Below the pieces are notes generated by a model, which saw only the letters and a program-made list of their open reading frames with translations, was not told the origin of the DNA and ran no database searches. A stretch of 64,000 bases of DNA, from positions 1,054,001 through 1,118,000 of the forward strand of contig NZ_AP018005.1 in the NCBI RefSeq assembly GCF_003966755.1, given 5' to 3'. The DNA is from Candidatus Rickettsiella viridis. Its GTDB lineage: Bacteria > Pseudomonadota > Gammaproteobacteria > Diplorickettsiales > Diplorickettsiaceae. Of the stretch, positions 30,501 to 39,241 are shown one piece after another (positions within the stretch are counted from its first letter, which is position 1; every line of letters begins with the position of its first letter). Both the position numbers and the translations under genes were made by a program.

Positions 30501-33500
30501 AGTTATCACTTGGGTTTTCTCGCCAAAACGATTGAAATACTCAACCTGTACACTGGGATTATTCATCAGACAAAGATCTTTAATAGCTACGTGGCCTCGT
30601 GCTTCTAACATCAAACGGGTCCAAGGCTTTAATGATTGATCGTTACCCGCAGACCAAGCTTGATCAAAAAGTAGAACACCTTCTGACCATACCCATAAAC
30701 GATTTTTTTCGACGAAGAAAATCCATTCACCTTGTATCGGCAGTCCTTTCATGGATTTGGTATGACAAGATGGACAAAACAAGGTGCTACTCATACCTTG
30801 ACGGGTTAACTCCACATAACTGCCTTGCCAATGCCAGCGCAAAGAAGCGGATGAAGATAAAAAAGCTATTTCACAGCGAAGCGCAAGGGATGCGCTATCT
30901 AATAAGCGCGAATCAGCTGCTATCTGATTCCAATGGTTTGCCTGATGATACAATTGTCCTGGTGCGATTTTCCAGGTTTCTGGTTCATTGACTGTCCAAC
31001 GACTCCGTAGCGCAAAAGGATCAAATTCTTCGTAAAATCCACTTTCTGGCTGGAAAGTAACACGGCTAGCTTGTGTTTTCTCTATGCCTTCAGGCAGCGG
31101 AAAAAGATAACCTGTTTTGCTTTCGGCTGATACAAACTCTAGTTGCCCTTGTTCTTTCAGTGTAGCAATGGGTTGGTGCAATCTGTTATAAAGTGTTCGA
31201 GTGACCAGGCCGTTCATCTGAATGACTGCTGTCGGTTGGCTTGTCACTGGATGATACACGGAAACTTCAAAAGCACTATCTAAAGGTGAAAACCGAATAT
31301 GGTCTAAATCGACACTTATATTCGTTGCAGTTCCGACACGAAGCACTATATTTAAAGGGATATCTATTTTATGAGCAGGAGGAGAATCTGAAACACTAGC
31401 AAGTGGTGAAGACACTACCATACTACTACTTTCAGTGATATTGCTTGTCGCAGCTTGCATTGTCATTTCTTGATAAATAGCCTTAATGAAGGGAAGCTCA
31501 ACAAGTAACTCAAGATAGGACCAATCACCCGACTGAAATTTAACTCGACTCAATACCCCTAAAACTTCTTCTCCCTGGTCAGTGAAGATAACTCCTTTAA
31601 GAAAGGGTACCGCTTGATTTAATTCTACAGGTTGACTACAGCGTACCCAACAGGAAGCAAGATAAGTTGTATCTTGACGGCGGGGCTGAAAAATCGCTTC
31701 CAGGTAGGTATCATTGCTTTCTTTTTTTCCATCAAGATGTAAATAATTTTCGCCTGTAAAAGAAAAACCTCGTTTAACGATGTTTTCTTTGTTGAACTCC
31801 CATCTTTTTACTAGTAAGGTGCTGTTTTGAGCTAATTTACCTATTTGATTCACCTCATAGGATTCAAAACCGTAATAACCTACTTCTTCATCTTCTAATA
31901 TATAAGGAGAGAAGTCTGCAATAACAAGTCGTTCAGTGTGATCCCATAATTGACTTTTTGAAATATTATTCTGATTTGTAGTTTCATTTAGTGGCGCTAT
32001 GATTTCTTTGTTATTCTTCTTAGGAACTTGAACTATTTTATCCTGCCCATCAAAAAATGCTTGTTCGTGTGTAATTTCCTTTTTAGTCGTGTCATATCTC
32101 CATATCTCTTCACGCCAGCCCGACAACGTTTTATTAGTGCCCGGAATAATAGTCACTTTTTTGGTTTGCACAGAACTATTTTCTGTATTATGGCTAGAAT
32201 CCACTTCGTAAGAAAAACCTGTATGCCGCTGGGTTATTTGATCATTAAAAACAACTTCACGAATAATTGGTTGTAGCAAATGGGGTAAAAAATGGGTTAG
32301 AGGTTGAATCAGTAATGCCTCTGGTTTTCCACCTTTTTGACCCACCCACTCCGATAAAGGTAATTTTTTAAGTGTTATTAATCCATAAGCACTAGCACCC
32401 ATCAACTGTGCATTGGGTATAGATTGAAAGGATGCATTTTCCCCATTAAAAGTTATCAGACCAATTTCATTAGTATTTACTTGAAAAGTAAGGAAATAAG
32501 GATCAACACGTAATAATTTTAACGGATCATGAACCCCTAAATTTCTTATAACTTCACTGTGTAGATGACCGTCCTTATTTTTTTTATACAGTTTAAAAGA
32601 AGATTTTTTATCTGTCTGTTTTAAAACGAAATGTTTATTTAGATCAATTGTTACTTCTTCGCTTTTTATTGGAAGATCAACCTTTTCCCATCCAGTTCCT
32701 GTTATTCGCAGTAATGTATCATTACCACACACTACACCTTGTGGACTCATGTGAATCTGGTAAAAGGATCCCCAAGCGAATAATAGAGTCCTTTTAAAAA
32801 ATTCTTTTGATTCATTAGCAGCATTATATTCTTTTAGTTTGTCTTCAACGTGATTTTTATTTGCAGTTTTTGCCCACTCTGCGATTTTCCCCGAAACAAA
32901 TGTTTTAATTTTTACCTTAAAATGTTCCCCTTCTTCTACGTAACCTAATTGATAGACATCGTCCTTACCTTCATGATTTTGAGTTAATTCTCTAATTTTC
33001 TCTCGTTCTAGCTTATCCGTATGGGTTTTTACTATATTGAAGTTTTCGTCTAACAAAAATAAATGAATATGCATTCTCAATTGAGCATTTTCTTTTTTCA
33101 ATTCCAATGCGCTTAATTGAATAAAATTATGTAACATTTGTAAGCCATTGTATTTCAAGACCGTCAGCAATTGTTCCTGCATGTCTTGTGCTAACTCAAA
33201 ACGCCCTATCGTTTGGCGATTCATGCTAGCTAAACCAACGAGGTTAGATTTTAACAATTTTGTTTTCCAACAACTTTGGTTATCGAGATAACCCATCCAT
33301 AAATTTTTATCGTCATAGGTGGCAAAGGACCGCCCATGAATAATAAAACTCTCGATTGGCTGTTGTAATGAATGAGGTATAGGTGCGGATAGTAAACTCT
33401 TACGCCACTGTTGTTCCTTTTTATTCCAATCAACTATAGTAACAGTGCCTTGGCCCATTTCTACCACAGCAATAAAACTTTCCCCCGTACGAATAAGTGC

Positions 33501-36194
33501 GGCCTTATCCCATTCATAATAGGCAGGATCTACCGAAAAATTTCCCTGATAACGATGAAATAAATACACCTCCTGAGTCGCTTGGGTATACAAAAGAAGC
33601 ACAAAAAAATCTTCGCCTAAGTGTATCTGGTAGTTTTTGTTGATTTCTGGCCTTTTATATAAAGGCTTTTTTGGATGAACCGTAGTTGTAGCCAGAATGT
33701 CTGTTGCATCTGAATTGAGTATTTGCAGCACAATTTCTTCTTGACTATCTTCATAAGATACTACGGTATAATTTGATCCTTGATTAACAGCAAGGCTATC
33801 TTTTTGGGGACTCACCCAATGTTTTATTTCAGGTGCTTGTGGAACCAAGTTAAGTCCTTGATAATGAAACTGAGCACTCGTGTTTTGTGGTGAAACAACC
33901 TCGACCAATAAGAGGTGTTCTAACTGTTTTTTATAACGGAATTGCAGTAACTTCTCATATTGGTTCGATCCGAATTTCTGCTCAATATTTGTCAACAAAC
34001 GCTGTTCATTACGAATTTCATAGTTAAAACTTAAGTGTTGTTGGTAAGTAGGTGTATCTAATTGATATCCACTGAGATAACGTCGTTGCACACCGGGACA
34101 GTGAATAAACCCTTCCTTATCCAATATAGGTTCCACAGTATATTCATCAGTTGTTTTATTTGTATACTCTAAATTCAGTGTTGTCCCTTGTTGGTTAGAA
34201 ATTTTTTTTAATACGATTGACTCCGTAAACTCCTTCCCATTAGGTACTGTGCGATTAACTGTCTCGTAATGATAATAAAGTGTTTGATTACTACGTTTTG
34301 TATGACGTTCTACTAAATACCAAGCTACAGGTACAGGTTCTTGAGAAGCCGCGGCGCGACCTAAACCACGCCAATAGGGCCAAGTTAAACGCCACTGAAT
34401 AGCAGTAACCTGATTTGCTGCATTCGCTTGACCGTAAATACAATGCATTTCATCAGTATCAATAACCCAACGTTGATTGCGACGTTCATAGTAAATTTTA
34501 AGATCAGGCATCTCCGCTGATGCAAAAATCAACTTATCTGAACCTGCCGTATGAGACTCAATGTATCGTAAATACTGTATCCTGCCAGATACCATCAAGG
34601 TATAGCGTTGATCTTCTAAGCGAAGACTCCCTTGATCTTCAACGAAAATCATGTCTTGAGTTAAAGCGGTTGACCAACCTACACCCAATAATCCATTTTT
34701 GGAGGATGGTATCTGGTTGTTATAAGAAAAAGCCAATTGGATAGTAAGATCACCAGGTAAATCGATATCGACTAACGGTAATGTAAAATGTACCTGACCG
34801 TTCGGAATATCAATCGCATTTTCAAATATACGATGCTCCCACTGGTCTGCCCAACGACGGTGAAATATATCTAAATTCGTATGTTTTATTTGATCAGGTA
34901 TGGTAACGTTAGAACGTATCGGCAACGCAAATTTAGGAACGGATACTTCAAATTCTTCATTGTTTTCATGTATGTCTGTATCATTTTTTTTTTCGCCGGA
35001 TCCCCTGACCTTAGTTATCTCAAATAGTTGAAGGTTACTCTGGTCTTGGGTTAGTAAAGTAGGCGTTGAGGAGTTGAATGAACAGGACGGCAATATCTTT
35101 AAAACCTGTACATATCGCTCAGTTCCTATCAACGAACTACTATCTAAAACAGAGCACCACTCATTCTGTATAGGATCAAAGGTTAAAAAAGTTATTCCTT
35201 GTGGTCCGGTTAAAATTAGCTCATTTCGTTGATCGCCATCTAGATCAAACAGTTGTAACGATCTAAAATACTCCGGTTTCCAACCTCTATTTTTAGATAA
35301 ATTAGCACTGTAAGATAGTAAGGCATAACTGTTATTATTCCGTTGATATTGATAGACAAATAGGCCGCTATCATTCCAAACTACAATATCTTGATAAATT
35401 TGATGCGTTAAATCAGTAAACAGCAAGCTATCTTCCTGCGTAGTGTTACCAATCTTTGCAGCGATCGGAGTATTTAAAAAATTATTTAAGCTATAGTCTG
35501 GTTTAAATTCGTATAAACTTAAACCTTCACTGTTACGCAATACAATATCATCTTGACCACGACGACGTGTATCCGTAACAAAAAAATCTGTCTCCGGATC
35601 GTTCCAAATTGGTTGCTGAATAATTGCTGGGTTTTTTATACCCACAGACCACAGCGGCATACTGTAGTTTCTTTTAACATCCTCCTTGCTTACAACATAA
35701 AACTTTACTCCTTCTCGTGAACTGTGGGTTAGCACACCAAGAGAGCTTTTATCTGAATAAAAATGGCCAAATCTAACAGTGTGATTTGCTTGATTCCAAT
35801 GATGAACATCATGAAAACGTAAATCTTGAGCTACTAATTCAAATTTTTGAGGCAAACTTTTACTAGGGCGATAAAAACTGATGCCTTGTATTGTTCGTAA
35901 AATAAGCATAGGCTCGCCCACGCCTAAGACATCGGATACGTAGGCTGGATAAGCTGTACTCGAATAGCTCCTCTCTCGATTGAACAGTGGTTCAGAAACT
36001 ATTTTATGTAAGGTTTTTTCTTCTTTGTTGTATTCGTAATAAGCTATTTCACGATTTTGACGAATGTAAAAAGGCTGTAACGTACACTTTCTAATATCAT
36101 CACCTTGAATAATATCTTCAGATGGTCCTGAGAGATTAAAATGAAATGAGCGAATAGAATCTAAACGATTAAGCTGATAGTTAAGTAGTGGCAT
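24546..36194 (-). CDS. Giant SpvB/RHS-repeat (Tc B-C fusion-like) toxin
   Basis: A 3882-residue protein. Residues 1-420 contain FG-GAP-like repeats (LFDLDGDQRNELILTG). An SpvB/TcB-like segment begins near 421 (FTLPLVDIDLPGDL, NGLLGVGWS near 505). YD/RHS repeats run from about 2060, and the RHS core closes at about 2885-2936 with YRYTGQE, ETGLYNYHARLYDP, GRFYQIDP and VDPDGE, the place where RHS shells usually self-cleave. The last ~945 residues hold three Gly-rich WNPADWDW-type units and an unrecognised tail with GFFKVQQP near the end. AAGGAAG precedes the ATG; the 784-residue gene lies 84 bases upstream on the same strand. No signal peptide and no TcA partner are seen. The enzymatic activity is unknown. 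Confidence 0.9.
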   Translation of the reverse strand: MPLLNYQLNRLDSIRSFHFNLSGPSEDIIQGDDIRKCTLQPFYIRQNREIAYYEYNKEEKTLHKIVSEPLFNRERSYSSTAYPAYVSDVLGVGEPMLILRTIQGISFYRPSKSLPQKFELVAQDLRFHDVHHWNQANHTVRFGHFYSDKSSLGVLTHSSREGVKFYVVSKEDVKRNYSMPLWSVGIKNPAIIQQPIWNDPETDFFVTDTRRRGQDDIVLRNSEGLSLYEFKPDYSLNNFLNTPIAAKIGNTTQEDSLLFTDLTHQIYQDIVVWNDSGLFVYQYQRNNNSYALLSYSANLSKNRGWKPEYFRSLQLFDLDGDQRNELILTGPQGITFLTFDPIQNEWCSVLDSSSLIGTERYVQVLKILPSCSFNSSTPTLLTQDQSNLQLFEITKVRGSGEKKNDTDIHENNEEFEVSVPKFALPIRSNVTIPDQIKHTNLDIFHRRWADQWEHRIFENAIDIPNGQVHFTLPLVDIDLPGDLTIQLAFSYNNQIPSSKNGLLGVGWSTALTQDMIFVEDQGSLRLEDQRYTLMVSGRIQYLRYIESHTAGSDKLIFASAEMPDLKIYYERRNQRWVIDTDEMHCIYGQANAANQVTAIQWRLTWPYWRGLGRAAASQEPVPVAWYLVERHTKRSNQTLYYHYETVNRTVPNGKEFTESIVLKKISNQQGTTLNLEYTNKTTDEYTVEPILDKEGFIHCPGVQRRYLSGYQLDTPTYQQHLSFNYEIRNEQRLLTNIEQKFGSNQYEKLLQFRYKKQLEHLLLVEVVSPQNTSAQFHYQGLNLVPQAPEIKHWVSPQKDSLAVNQGSNYTVVSYEDSQEEIVLQILNSDATDILATTTVHPKKPLYKRPEINKNYQIHLGEDFFVLLLYTQATQEVYLFHRYQGNFSVDPAYYEWDKAALIRTGESFIAVVEMGQGTVTIVDWNKKEQQWRKSLLSAPIPHSLQQPIESFIIHGRSFATYDDKNLWMGYLDNQSCWKTKLLKSNLVGLASMNRQTIGRFELAQDMQEQLLTVLKYNGLQMLHNFIQLSALELKKENAQLRMHIHLFLLDENFNIVKTHTDKLEREKIRELTQNHEGKDDVYQLGYVEEGEHFKVKIKTFVSGKIAEWAKTANKNHVEDKLKEYNAANESKEFFKRTLLFAWGSFYQIHMSPQGVVCGNDTLLRITGTGWEKVDLPIKSEEVTIDLNKHFVLKQTDKKSSFKLYKKNKDGHLHSEVIRNLGVHDPLKLLRVDPYFLTFQVNTNEIGLITFNGENASFQSIPNAQLMGASAYGLITLKKLPLSEWVGQKGGKPEALLIQPLTHFLPHLLQPIIREVVFNDQITQRHTGFSYEVDSSHNTENSSVQTKKVTIIPGTNKTLSGWREEIWRYDTTKKEITHEQAFFDGQDKIVQVPKKNNKEIIAPLNETTNQNNISKSQLWDHTERLVIADFSPYILEDEEVGYYGFESYEVNQIGKLAQNSTLLVKRWEFNKENIVKRGFSFTGENYLHLDGKKESNDTYLEAIFQPRRQDTTYLASCWVRCSQPVELNQAVPFLKGVIFTDQGEEVLGVLSRVKFQSGDWSYLELLVELPFIKAIYQEMTMQAATSNITESSSMVVSSPLASVSDSPPAHKIDIPLNIVLRVGTATNISVDLDHIRFSPLDSAFEVSVYHPVTSQPTAVIQMNGLVTRTLYNRLHQPIATLKEQGQLEFVSAESKTGYLFPLPEGIEKTQASRVTFQPESGFYEEFDPFALRSRWTVNEPETWKIAPGQLYHQANHWNQIAADSRLLDSASLALRCEIAFLSSSASLRWHWQGSYVELTRQGMSSTLFCPSCHTKSMKGLPIQGEWIFFVEKNRLWVWSEGVLLFDQAWSAGNDQSLKPWTRLMLEARGHVAIKDLCLMNNPSVQVEYFNRFGEKTQVITLKDAQTALVSETLYDTLGRLAITTKVTSLTRASNQSLLAYYPDFVTNDHPSDSNSVWNTGYLPGEVNHLNHQDRGFAYQRVTYAPNLLNEKQAIGLPGPDFSVGGPYVKKFSKQANIAFLTNLFPLNQGYRQHVEIQPNGRRQVEIFDKNTNRVALYQHVPGYDHQLSTYEYDENNRLIKILPPLYHEKVHSRFKTQPLKTGEEARLSEQEKYWQRLGTHYVYHENGHLLSKTTPDSGTVTFTYTPDDKLRFMGFGANQTEKVVYLAYNEYGQLHRTGYFKLPQNQSELLNYVDSSVEPSDAQDYQRFYYTANHVEPILRNRIKQLVTFNEEKPFFEEFRFNADHQVEVKGILSMLAFIDKQYVAGRLQSLSYPIAIDDKPFKLTYQYNKQGQLVALGTDNNSTYYAKFDYHASGQLLSEQHRPGSSQHRFVRHYHYNSPGFLEKITDPFLAEDLTYTEGGYGQAGYGDGMVMQTVFNASWFKDADPRSFVINDKAFADDQWVTPEISTRCVQALINEEYLDWMKRPIKLYYPKEFNTLPLFCSDGAIGYQIAKTLAERYFPVYGHRYAYGNYQELTKGKYFVGDPKETLGPLQPTTFSEEISGLTSTQSKAIWQALHRAEYLNQDKHQSDLGAIYGKPDRSFFREEALRKDLREIENLYTQIYTPYTLPIKKLLMTRLSERRELNYEEFQAIFLKWKGIETYAALPDEIQKAKTDAQRIWDVLRNKHYLQDAPFYALNSLETSFKDALRNYTAFIPDIIRVLFCHFSHVLGETAFDIESYDIDANGNHLHFYTGFDRYELDYRNGTNQIHAVKIDQVTTSKPEELLSMDHDAQGNVVKAIHRGIQQIDYDPTSQRTRRILLADGRSLKFSYDAKGERVLKRVASADGKVSKEIYYIRDEEGRVLVDYQVTYEKQEPSEAIITVYLYGPRGLLGFIRNNAYYSVITDHEGSIRLIVKDGRVEAAYDYLPYGQLMRSYGNNPDAHITYRYTGQECDEETGLYNYHARLYDPSIGRFYQIDPKEQYFSPYKYAGNSPVSLVDPDGELAIAVIILIGATVVTASAGAYLGGATANNRWNPADWDWKHKSTYAGIGIGGVAGAFVPIGFVTSAGAIGVVPTILLGAGGTYLSTAASNRNWNPAEWELNRPHTWNAAFQGFGAGSGVVGGIGGLKSVYTGLSGIGKGVLIGSSSVSAAGLAYGGGVLTNQGNAAFWEWNWKDPATWEAILGGGLGGAMLPAGALKSSQFLKGNLVKISRNGRTFRKAMQSLRRILKGNINTLGKDLHSFGKNMNKVNLVQVLRASGRIVGGIGIAGGVTYLQLPGSWDELDMTNLASYQVILNGILSIDTLNMGRKSRKIKSNSGTLRCRRSDASCGTRTLHDDRDQPLNQQNSIRRKLRPHSWIGEFQEFKFILGKQNKVIPAGKVSSEFFGLKDMVIGSRAESNANQRLYESDLIDKNKMLYIGFENIERTIEFMTQSRLRETKSLLEVARVLRGLYSTDEEAIISKLNELAFDANGQTIRSSAIPRDLLGEIVLAAVNEHHAKKITEHTNFIKGILGNIGDIMTSDMRNALKGKIFGYNNAGEVRNVDITKASNQYGVIGRPLSKLVEAMAKSGVYGGLAVPKIDTTKFPKRFEVSGDFLIALKNALEKTGVYDSLPVRSRQLRSIYENKSDHHLERYFKTKINETNANAGQMGQCTLGARHGQAYLKGFTCYTQNMQMMIFLKDSYVKLEKAEDSYSKKSCRPIEFNGRPSVYCEGKKTNIVYTPEISQRPFEQLNEQLMLLQVVLHEGKKLYGWLQNLFSEKSNKSKLSKEISETTSITGDQKVLWKETLDNIDNRLTDLTILDTEETDLRWAWHILEDRKEDFEYFSQQSEVSLGEIDAFTENLQALTAELEVVESLRLISPEGSESSSAEKTDNVDIPSHRPFEGSILLSNKKNTVFNNKNNGSTLWLGQGFFKVQQPSVPTFISASAMNNSLSLNGKQGAV

Positions 36195-36278
36195 AGCTAA
36201 CTTCCTTATTTTTCTATTTCTTTTAAATAGAGTGCAGTAATTATTACTGCACTCTATTTAACTGTATTCTTAAAAAAA

Positions 36279-38633
36279 TTACTTTGAGAGAGTTGTATTC
36301 AACTTTCCTTGATAAGGAGCACTTAAGTGAGTATCCCCTACATCTGATAAATTTGAAAACGGCGCATTGCCATCCAACAAAGCTGTTTGAGGTCGCTGAA
36401 CACCAAAAAATAGCAAGTTACTTCCAAAACTATTTTTTAAAAAAGATAACTCGCTGCTGTTATTAACAGCATTACTATTTACCTCAGTACCTACTAAATT
36501 CCTACCCGACACACCTCTTAGTTTATCCTTTTGATCCAGTTTTTCATTAGCGAGCATTGCATTAACAACTGTAAACCTTTCCGATAGATCTCGACGTTTT
36601 CTACTACCATATGATCCACAATCTTCAATCTTCCAGCGAGCCTGCAACAAAGGAGTGTTTGGTATCCAAGTAAATACTCGACGCCTATCATCATCATATT
36701 TTAAATCATCAGCAGCTGCATAAAGTGTTTCATCATAAAAATCATTCCACAATGCAATTTCTGAACCATCTTTAGAGTCATCTGTTGTTAACAACTCAAC
36801 TCTCCACTCATTTTTTTGAACTCGATTTCCGTTACGCCACGTAAATATTTGTCGTCTATCATCATCATATTTTAAATCACCAATAGCCGCATATAGATAT
36901 TGTCCCCGATAATTATTTTTTATCTCAAATGTTTTTCCCTGATCATAAGTTTCAAATTTCCAAACAGCATGGCTTCCCGGATATCCAGAACGCCATGTAA
37001 ACACTCTCCATCTATCATCATCATATTTAAAATAATTATTGGCTGAATATAAATATTCATTATTTTTCACTGTATTTCTAAGACAAACTTTACGCCATAA
37101 TAAATGTCTAACAGCTTCTGGCAAACCAGATTTTAGCGAATCATAAATGTTTTTATATTCTTGGCCAATATTAGAATAATTAGGCATATCCATATATTCT
37201 TTAATTCGATACCCTACTCGTACCATTTCTGGCGTAAAAAATTGGCCATTTTGTTTCATTCCTTCTATAAGGATTTTGTAACCCACTGCTGACTGCGAAA
37301 TTAAAGGCAAACGGCTAATAAAGCCCTCTACTTTATTAAAATTACTTAAAGAACTACCATAAGCTTCTCGAATAATATGTTCAAGTTCTTCTTTAAACCA
37401 ATGTTTATTAGTGTCTAACTCTATAATATGCTGCCATTTAGTATTTGCCTGTTCCGGGCTTCCGTCTCTAATAGCAGCAATGCAATCTTGAATCGCACGT
37501 TGCTTATTGGCATCTCGGTCGGCTTCTCTTCGTCTTGCATTTTCTTTATCCTGTTCTGTAAGCTTGCCTTCAATATTGGCTATTTTTTGTAAGAGTGCCG
37601 TATTAATTGAATCCAGCTGAGATTGCAATCCTTGTACTTGTTGATTAATAGCGTCTATTTGCACTGAATGTTCCTGATATACATCTCTTTTAATATTATC
37701 TAATCGGGCAGTTAAAGTAGCTATTCTGGATTCAGCCTCATTTTTAATACGCAATACATCAGCTAAACTAGCTTCAGAATTAGTTACCCTATCTACTCTG
37801 TTTTTCAAATCATTTACATCTTCCTGAAGATAGCTTAAATTAGTCATTATCTGAGCATTCTCATTTGGAGGTTGCGGACCCACACCAGATTGTCTAGGAT
37901 TCCTTGATTGTTTACTAGAGTTAGCTAACTCTTTTGCGTCCTTTTCATCCGTAATTTTTGGATCATTCAGTGGAAATAGCAAACTTTGTAGTTGTTTGTT
38001 GATAACTTCTAATTCCCCTATATATTCTAGCGGTATATTCTCTTTAAGACTGTCTAACCTATCAATCAAGATATGTAGTCTATTTTCAGTATCCACATTA
38101 ACTTGATAGGAACCAGCTGTCTGATTTAAATTTACACTAAAGTCATTTATATCTTCTTTAAGCCACTTCAATCTATTTATTGCTACATTATTGTTACTAT
38201 CTTTTCTCTGTGATTCAAAATCTAATTGTCTTAATCTCCTAGATATCTTAAAATTAATCACCTTATCTTTTTCTTGCTTAGTTTCAATATGTACGGAGGA
38301 TCCTATCCGTTGTTCTATCAGAGCTAAACTCTCGTTAAGATGGGGTTTATCTAAAAGTAGTAAATCAGTTGAATTATTAGTTCTTGAAGAAGCCTGACCC
38401 TGAAAATTACCTAAAGCACTACTACTTACAACTTGACCAACTAAACCTAATGTCAGTACTTTCGCTGGATTATTTAAAATAAATTGTGTAGAGCTGTACA
38501 AACCATTTAATAAGCCGGAAATAAAACCATTTCGTTTCGGTTGTAACTCTGAAACTTTGTTAACTTTAGAATCTTTACGCTGCTTTTTATCTACATGAGA
38601 AGAATTGGAATTATTGGTAATAACATTTGACAT
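36279..38633 (-). CDS. Coiled-coil protein with three-fold KYDDDRR/VFTW repeat
   Basis: A 784-residue protein that precedes the giant RHS gene in the same direction. A basic polar N-terminus is followed by a hydrophobic stretch at about 38-75, a coiled coil at about 262-370, a helical region, and three repeats of about 52 residues at roughly 520-675. Each repeat contains LY(S/A)A, KYDDDR and FTW, then a Trp. Three units of this size suggest a beta-trefoil, lectin-like fold. The tail has FFGVQRP 43 residues from the end, like FFKVQQP in the RHS protein. AAAGGGA precedes the ATG. It could help bind or deliver the RHS protein; that is inference. Confidence 0.8.
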   Translation of the reverse strand: MSNVITNNSNSSHVDKKQRKDSKVNKVSELQPKRNGFISGLLNGLYSSTQFILNNPAKVLTLGLVGQVVSSSALGNFQGQASSRTNNSTDLLLLDKPHLNESLALIEQRIGSSVHIETKQEKDKVINFKISRRLRQLDFESQRKDSNNNVAINRLKWLKEDINDFSVNLNQTAGSYQVNVDTENRLHILIDRLDSLKENIPLEYIGELEVINKQLQSLLFPLNDPKITDEKDAKELANSSKQSRNPRQSGVGPQPPNENAQIMTNLSYLQEDVNDLKNRVDRVTNSEASLADVLRIKNEAESRIATLTARLDNIKRDVYQEHSVQIDAINQQVQGLQSQLDSINTALLQKIANIEGKLTEQDKENARRREADRDANKQRAIQDCIAAIRDGSPEQANTKWQHIIELDTNKHWFKEELEHIIREAYGSSLSNFNKVEGFISRLPLISQSAVGYKILIEGMKQNGQFFTPEMVRVGYRIKEYMDMPNYSNIGQEYKNIYDSLKSGLPEAVRHLLWRKVCLRNTVKNNEYLYSANNYFKYDDDRWRVFTWRSGYPGSHAVWKFETYDQGKTFEIKNNYRGQYLYAAIGDLKYDDDRRQIFTWRNGNRVQKNEWRVELLTTDDSKDGSEIALWNDFYDETLYAAADDLKYDDDRRRVFTWIPNTPLLQARWKIEDCGSYGSRKRRDLSERFTVVNAMLANEKLDQKDKLRGVSGRNLVGTEVNSNAVNNSSELSFLKNSFGSNLLFFGVQRPQTALLDGNAPFSNLSDVGDTHLSAPYQGKLNTTLSK

Positions 38634-39241
38634 ATAAGCATCCCTTTATAGTTGGTAAAAATTTTGTTGTATCTAATTTAAAAATACCACTTCGATAAAC
38701 TTCTAATTTATAGTAATAAAATTTTATAAATTTTTCAATTAATATTAAATGTATAATACGTTTAAATAAAAAAATCAATTTAATTATAGAACTCTCTATT
38801 ACAAAATAGAGCAAATAAAATTTTAAACTGCGATATCTATTCTGAGTCTAGTAAACTCTAAAGTGCTTTTTGTCTTGATTTACAAGGTCTGCCCGCCCAT
38901 TCTACGGTGTAGAAACCAGCCATGACCTCACTTTTCCATCGTCTCTTCGTGTCTTGTAAAACTGAGGTCATGGCTGTTGGGCGGGCATGTAAGTAAATCT
39001 TGTGTGAGAAGTGAAGAGAGAGAGAGGAGGAGGAGGCGAGAAGAAGAAAATAATAGTGTAAAGAATTGAAGGTGATTAAGAATGGGGTTGTGCTAAAAAA
39101 ATGGAATAATTACGTTAACCGGATTTGGTTATACTATCCAATAAGTTGAACATGAAAATCCAAATCATCAAATTTATGCTTGCTTATTGGCACGAAATGG
39201 AGTCCAATTTTTTATAATAAAAAAATTAGGATTATCCCTTT
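38634..39241. other. Long intergenic region with candidate oriT
   Basis: 608 bases without a supported gene: an AT-rich promoter zone for the 784-residue gene, a nested inverted repeat (38891-38986), a purine-rich tract (about 39003-39050), and the leader of the mobilisation gene with a TATACT at 39130-39135. Confidence 0.6.
38891..38986. repeat. Nested inverted repeat, candidate transfer origin
   Basis: Outer arms GCCCGCCCA (38891-38899) and TGGGCGGGC (38978-38986); inner arms GCCATGACCTCA (38919-38930) and TGAGGTCATGGC (38963-38974). All arms are perfect. It sits about 255 bases upstream of the mobilisation-type gene, a common place for an oriT. That function is unproven. Confidence 0.65.

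Noticed and set aside
38611..38814. 67-codon minus-strand frame upstream of the 784-residue gene
   Set aside because: AT-rich promoter region, low-complexity product, no ribosome site that fits.
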